A DNA stretch of 64,000 nt from Carex sylvatica (taxonomy: Eukaryota > Streptophyta > Magnoliopsida > Poales > Cyperaceae), in NCBI GenBank assembly GCA_964058845.1, contig CAXKVR010000360.1, forward strand, positions 1 to 64,000, in the 5' to 3' direction. The translations under genes were made by a program, and so were the position numbers. Position 1 is the stretch's first letter; every line of letters begins with the position of its first letter. Positions 59,818-64,000 of this stretch are shown in pieces. The notes beneath the pieces were generated by a model that saw only the letters and a program-made list of their open reading frames with translations, ran no database searches and had not been told where the DNA came from.

Positions 59818-60899
59818 CCTGTCAAAATATCCGAAATTGAAGAAGAAAAGATCCAAAACCCTAGTTTGTTTGTGCCGCTGAGAGACATTGAAGCTCGTGT
59901 CGAACCTTAGAAAATTGCGAGACGTCACCGGTTTCTACTAATCAAATCAAGCAGCTGAGTTTCTCGGCGGTGCCTCGCGAATCGCTATCGGAGGGAAAGG
60001 CTGATTCTTGCTTTTGATAAAACGATTGGAATTTGGAGGGAAAGATTGATTCTTGTTCTTTGGGCGCCCGTAAGAGATGTTCCCCGCCAGATCCCAAGAT
60101 AATAAGGATTCGTATCTCCTCAGGTACCTGACCCAACACAGTTGAAATGGACGATCCAGATTTACTCTCAGTCGGTGGCTATTGGGAATGGCTCATAAGT
60201 GTTATTTGTGCTTTGAGATTCGTGTCAAGTTAAAATAACAATCTGGGACCATCCGTTTCAATTGTACTAAGTCAAGTAACCTGAGGGGGTTTGATAGAAT
60301 TCAGATAATATAGAATGTAATTTCACATAGTTGGTAATTAACTTTCAGAAAAACCCCTGCAATTTTCGCTATTCCTCATACCATAGAGAATAATTATAAA
60401 ACTAAATATATAGCCATATAGGTCAAGCAGAATCTGACCGCAATTTGAAATACAGAGCAAAAAGATACATGCATCACATCTTTTATTCTATGTTAAACCC
60501 AAAACATTATTATTATTTTTTTAGTTACAATTTGTTAAAAAAAAAGTACATAATCTCGATTTTTATTTTTTATGGAATACAATGAAAAGCATAAAATATT
60601 AAACACAACCAAAATTTATACTTCTTTTAGAATGAAATGACCACAAAATTATGAAACAAATAAAGAAGAGGACAACAAAAATGAATGTAAAAGAAAATAA
60701 ATACTGGCTGAATACACCAGATGATACTATAAAAATAGACAAACATAGAAATTAGAAAATAATAATTGAAATAAAAAATGCAGTGGTACAAATTTTGTCT
60801 CTCTATGAAAGATATATCCAGCTTCAACTCTCAAAGATGATATCTAAAATATACCGAAATATATTGAGGTTCAACTCTCAAAAATATAGAAATACATCG

Positions 60900-60904
60900 G
60901 TGCC
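60900..60904. other. Empty retrotransposon target site (GTGCC) in unit 2
   Basis: The sequence 'catcggtgcccttgaaaaaa' is continuous here, with one GTGCC. In unit 1 the same text is split by the 11.6-kb element with GTGCC duplicated. Confidence 0.97.
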
Positions 60905-62169
60905 CTTGAAAAAAAGGCGAACTTCAATTGCTTTTATAGCAAAAAAATAATAATATCCACTTGGTCAGATGGTCAACAGGTACGATACGGATCAGGTGGA
61001 GACATTTTCTTCGAATACGGTACGAATCCGTTAAACGGGTTAAAAAGTACTATTCACATCTCGATTTGTAGTTCGATGAAATATTATTCAAAACAAGAAA
61101 AAAAAAGGATAAAAATAATAATGAATATAACTAATTTGTATTATGAAAATTTAGTAAATATAAAACTTTGTTGCATCATATATTATCTTCATACAAATAT
61201 ATATCTATATATGTAATTTTATTTTGATAAAATTATTTATAGGATAACAGGTAAGATAACGAAAAAAAATCGTTACCTTTACTCATATTCGATAAGCTAA
61301 CGGAAAAAAAAAATCTTACTTTTGTTCATCTTTTCAAATACGATACGGATCGGATAAACAGACAAAAGAGTGTCATTGACACTCCTAATTATAATCCACT
61401 TGGACTTTTATTTAATTAACCCGTAAAGCTTGATTACCGCTATAAAACAGACTTACAAATTAAGAGAGGCAGACGTTAATTACATCAGCTTGTTTTATTT
61501 TGTATGCACGTCGACTACGGAATGTGTAAGAAAGGAATAAAGTTTCCGGATTTTTTTTTTTTTTAAAAAGTATTTTTGGACCGAGTACTTTTTTATTTTA
61601 CTTTTCTGTATCACATTTAATGTTTAACGAGTGAAAACCTTGTAAAAAATGTTAATGCTGTTTGATTATTTATTAAAATGATATAAATATAACAATAACA
61701 AAAAGTAACAGAAAGAATAATAAATGTGAAAAGAACGGTAATAATATAATTGTCACAACCCTTTTTTTTTTTGGAAAATAAGAAGTACAATTTAAATTTT
61801 TCATTGAAAACATTTTAAAAATAAAAAATATATATAGTATGATTTTCGCAAATGGATTAAAATTAGTTAGGTCGCAATTTTTATTTAGAGCTTCATCTAC
61901 CCTTATTGTTGTCTAAGAGCAAGAATATATAGAGTCCAGTACTACAATATTGGATTCATTAAGACTCATGCGCTGCAACAAATCATTTAAATTTCTAGTT
62001 TTGAATATTGAGCAACATTTTGCGTCATGTACAATATTTATTTCATTAATTATAATCATGCATAATGGTTTTGAATCGCAAAGCGCACTAGTGTTCAATC
62101 AAAACACAGAAGAAGAAAAGAAAAAAAGAAAAAGAAAAAAAATGAGATTCTATTTGGTAATAGCAACGT
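60905..62169. other. AT-rich unit 2 DNA, no gene
   Basis: Counterpart of 50411-51674, with more substitutions between the two than in the gene part of the units. Nothing coding. Confidence 0.55.
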
Positions 62170-62499
62170 TTGATAGTACTTAACCGGTTCAAAATAGATT
62201 TATTCAGAGACCAAATTTCAAATTTATTTTTGGAGATCTTTCCTAGCGACTCTGAACAAGTTCTTCTCGTCGTTTCCGACCTCTCGCCTACAACTCCTAC
62301 CAACACCGCCTCAACTACCACCGACCTCAACCCTTTTCTTCCCCACCTCTCCTACCACCCTCCTCAACCTTCTGAGCAAAATGATGCTAACGCCCCTGCT
62401 CTAGCCTCTATCGATTGGGAAGATTACGGTGCTGTTTTGATTGGAGGTGCTCCTTTTGAGAAGAAACGAAAGAGGAAGGAGGATTTGATGTACTTTCAG
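62170..62499 (+). pseudogene. Exon-like fragment of an unrecognised gene (unit 2)
   Basis: The same open stretch as 51675-52004, with the same protein text as far as read and the same strong donor (GTAAAG) at its end. There is no upstream ATG in frame. That it stays open in both units may reflect recent duplication rather than selection. Family not recognised. Confidence 0.45.
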
Positions 62500-62579
62500 G
62501 TAAAGAATTGTGCTAGTTTCATTAATTTAAGAGCAATGGCAAATAGATTAGAGGGAATTAGTGTTGAGAATCAATGATA

Positions 62580-63751
62580 ATTTTTCTTTCATTTTTCGGT
62601 CATCATTAGTAATATAAAATGTTGAACTTTAGTTAAATGAAATTGCTATTGACCTGGAGCTTCTTGCTTATAGTTGCAAACTGTAGATAAAAATATGAAA
62701 TGCATGTGTTATTATCACAAATGGAATTCGATATTGGATATAATACATAATAATATGTGCACAAGCTATTTTTTGGGTCTCTTTCATAGTATATTTTGTA
62801 CCTCTCTTTCATGTCAATTACAAAGATTTACTGTATTAATACTATGTTTCTGTTTAGGTTTAGACACAAAAATAAATAATCAGTTAAGATTTTAAGATGA
62901 TAAATTATAATTTTTAAAAAAAATCAGCAGTTGAACCGATTGACCCACCGGTCTAACCAGTGAACTGTTGATCTAGAGTTTTACCGAGTTGATGTTTGGT
63001 CTGATTCTAATAGCATTGGTTCTTAGTAAACTAAAAAAGAAGATGACAAAACAGGTCATGTTAGCGAGTGTAATTATGGAATTATTCCAAATCCATCTGA
63101 AATTCGTTATATCTTTAATTTGATCGAATGGTCAACCACGCACCAATCCCAAAGTACTTTTTTTTATAATGGATCCAATTAAAAGTTAACCAATAAATAA
63201 AATATCATACCTAATATAGTTTTGAGGCCCCGATAAAAGTAGACATTTTTTTATTGGATTAGAAGGCCTAATGGGCTCAGAATTCTCTAGCAATCCCCAA
63301 AAATGCACTCGCTTGATAGTGTAGAGCAAGGGATGTCAGAAATTTTAATAAATTTTATGAATAAATATTTATATTCTTTGTTTTAATATTATGTTCGAAA
63401 TTTTGTTTGCTTACAACTATAACCATACCAAAAATATTTCTTTAATTTATTTGGGTAATAACGTCAACATGTTGTTGGCCACCTCTGGATCACGTTTTGA
63501 TATTAAGCATGTCAACAATATATATTCATTCATCAATTTTTATTAATTTTGCTATTTATGCTTCTCATCTCATCATATATTTTCAATCTGTCTTAATTTA
63601 GCATGATGTCAGAAATAGTAGGTTATATTTGACATGTTATATGAGAGCATCTATTTTTCTGAAACTATTAGAGTTTTTAATGCAGTTTCTAATTCAGATT
63701 CAAAGATGTGAGAAAGTTTCTTATTTAAAATCTATGTAGTAAAGTTTCTTA
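62580..63751. other. AT-rich end of unit 2, no gene
   Basis: Counterpart of 52083-53246, including the 10-bp difference ('ttaataaatt' present only here, near 63,345). No gene is seen. Confidence 0.55.
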
Positions 63752-64000
63752 TTAAGAAACTGTGTATAAAGTCCATGCTGACTAAATGATTGGCTCAAAT
63801 TATTTCTCTTTTTTAATTTGTTGCTGACGTGGCTTAATAAATCTCTAAAATTAATTTCAAGGATATGAGAGTTAGAAACTTTAGAGACCTTAATTTCTAA
63901 AAAGTAGTTAAAAGTTATATAGAAACTCAGGAGAAATAATTTAGTATTTAGTATTTAGGATAGGATATTTTAAAAGATGTCATTTATAGAGTTCTCTTTT
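63752..64000. repeat. Start of tandem unit 3 (cut by the window end)
   Basis: The text beginning 'ttaagaaactgtgtataaag' matches the starts of units 1 (31161) and 2 (53247) and continues to the window end with few differences ('catttatagagttctc' here against 'catttatggagttctc'). At least one more unit, probably with a further F-box and MED14-like gene, is expected beyond the window. Confidence 0.88.

Larger units (their letters stand above)
53247..63751. repeat. Tandem unit 2 (10.5 kb, without the retrotransposon)
   Basis: Contiguous and head-to-tail with unit 1, carrying the same genes in the same order. It keeps the unoccupied retrotransposon site at 60900-60904. It has a 10-bp length difference from unit 1 near 63,345. 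Differences from unit 1 are very few from 53247 to about 58,000 and more frequent afterwards. Confidence 0.92.

Overview
This is plant nuclear DNA. The evidence is a MED14-like gene with plant-type introns, an F-box/FBA gene, a Ty3/gypsy chromodomain-type LTR retrotransposon, copia, LINE, hAT, Mutator-like and MITE remnants, and long AT-rich stretches without genes. The species cannot be told from the sequence. A flowering plant is the safe call.

Positions 1 to about 29,000 are gene-poor and repeat-rich. I find no intact host gene there. The stretch holds two related fragments of an unrecognised coding sequence (1877-1974 and 5534-5950), two decayed copia pieces (8747-10713 and 14260-15428), a Mutator-like element with long inverted ends and a 10-bp target duplication (11876-13548), three hAT-like elements with 8-9 bp target duplications (13665-14162, 17595-18221, 26969-27450), a TTA-flanked MITE (24441-24597), a foldback element (25681-25971) and a 5'-truncated LINE (27935-28825). 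Threaded through it is a locally repeated, apparently non-coding unit (7740-8746, 15430-17440, 17450-20700, 21655-25170). The end of that unit carries a long imperfect hairpin with a compensatory base change between two copies.

Positions 31,161-64,000 are a tandem array. Each unit holds an F-box gene on the + strand, a four-exon 5' fragment of the Mediator subunit gene MED14 on the - strand (convergent with the F-box gene), and an exon-like fragment of unknown origin. Unit 1 is 31161-53246, unit 2 is 53247-63751, and a third unit starts at 63752 and runs off the window. An older, diverged unit tail lies at about 29,480-31,160. The two F-box proteins are identical. Both MED14-like copies lack about 30 residues inside the conserved N-terminal region, but they remain open across four predicted exons (about 533 codons, against roughly 1,700 residues for full MED14).

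Unit 1 is about twice as long as unit 2 because an 11.6-kb Ty3/gypsy element (38819-50405) sits in it, flanked by the 5-bp duplication GTGCC. Unit 2 keeps the matching empty site at 60900-60904, so the insertion is younger than the tandem duplication. The LTRs (3391 and 3393 bp) look identical apart from one TA step, and the gag-pol frame is broken by a single in-frame stop.
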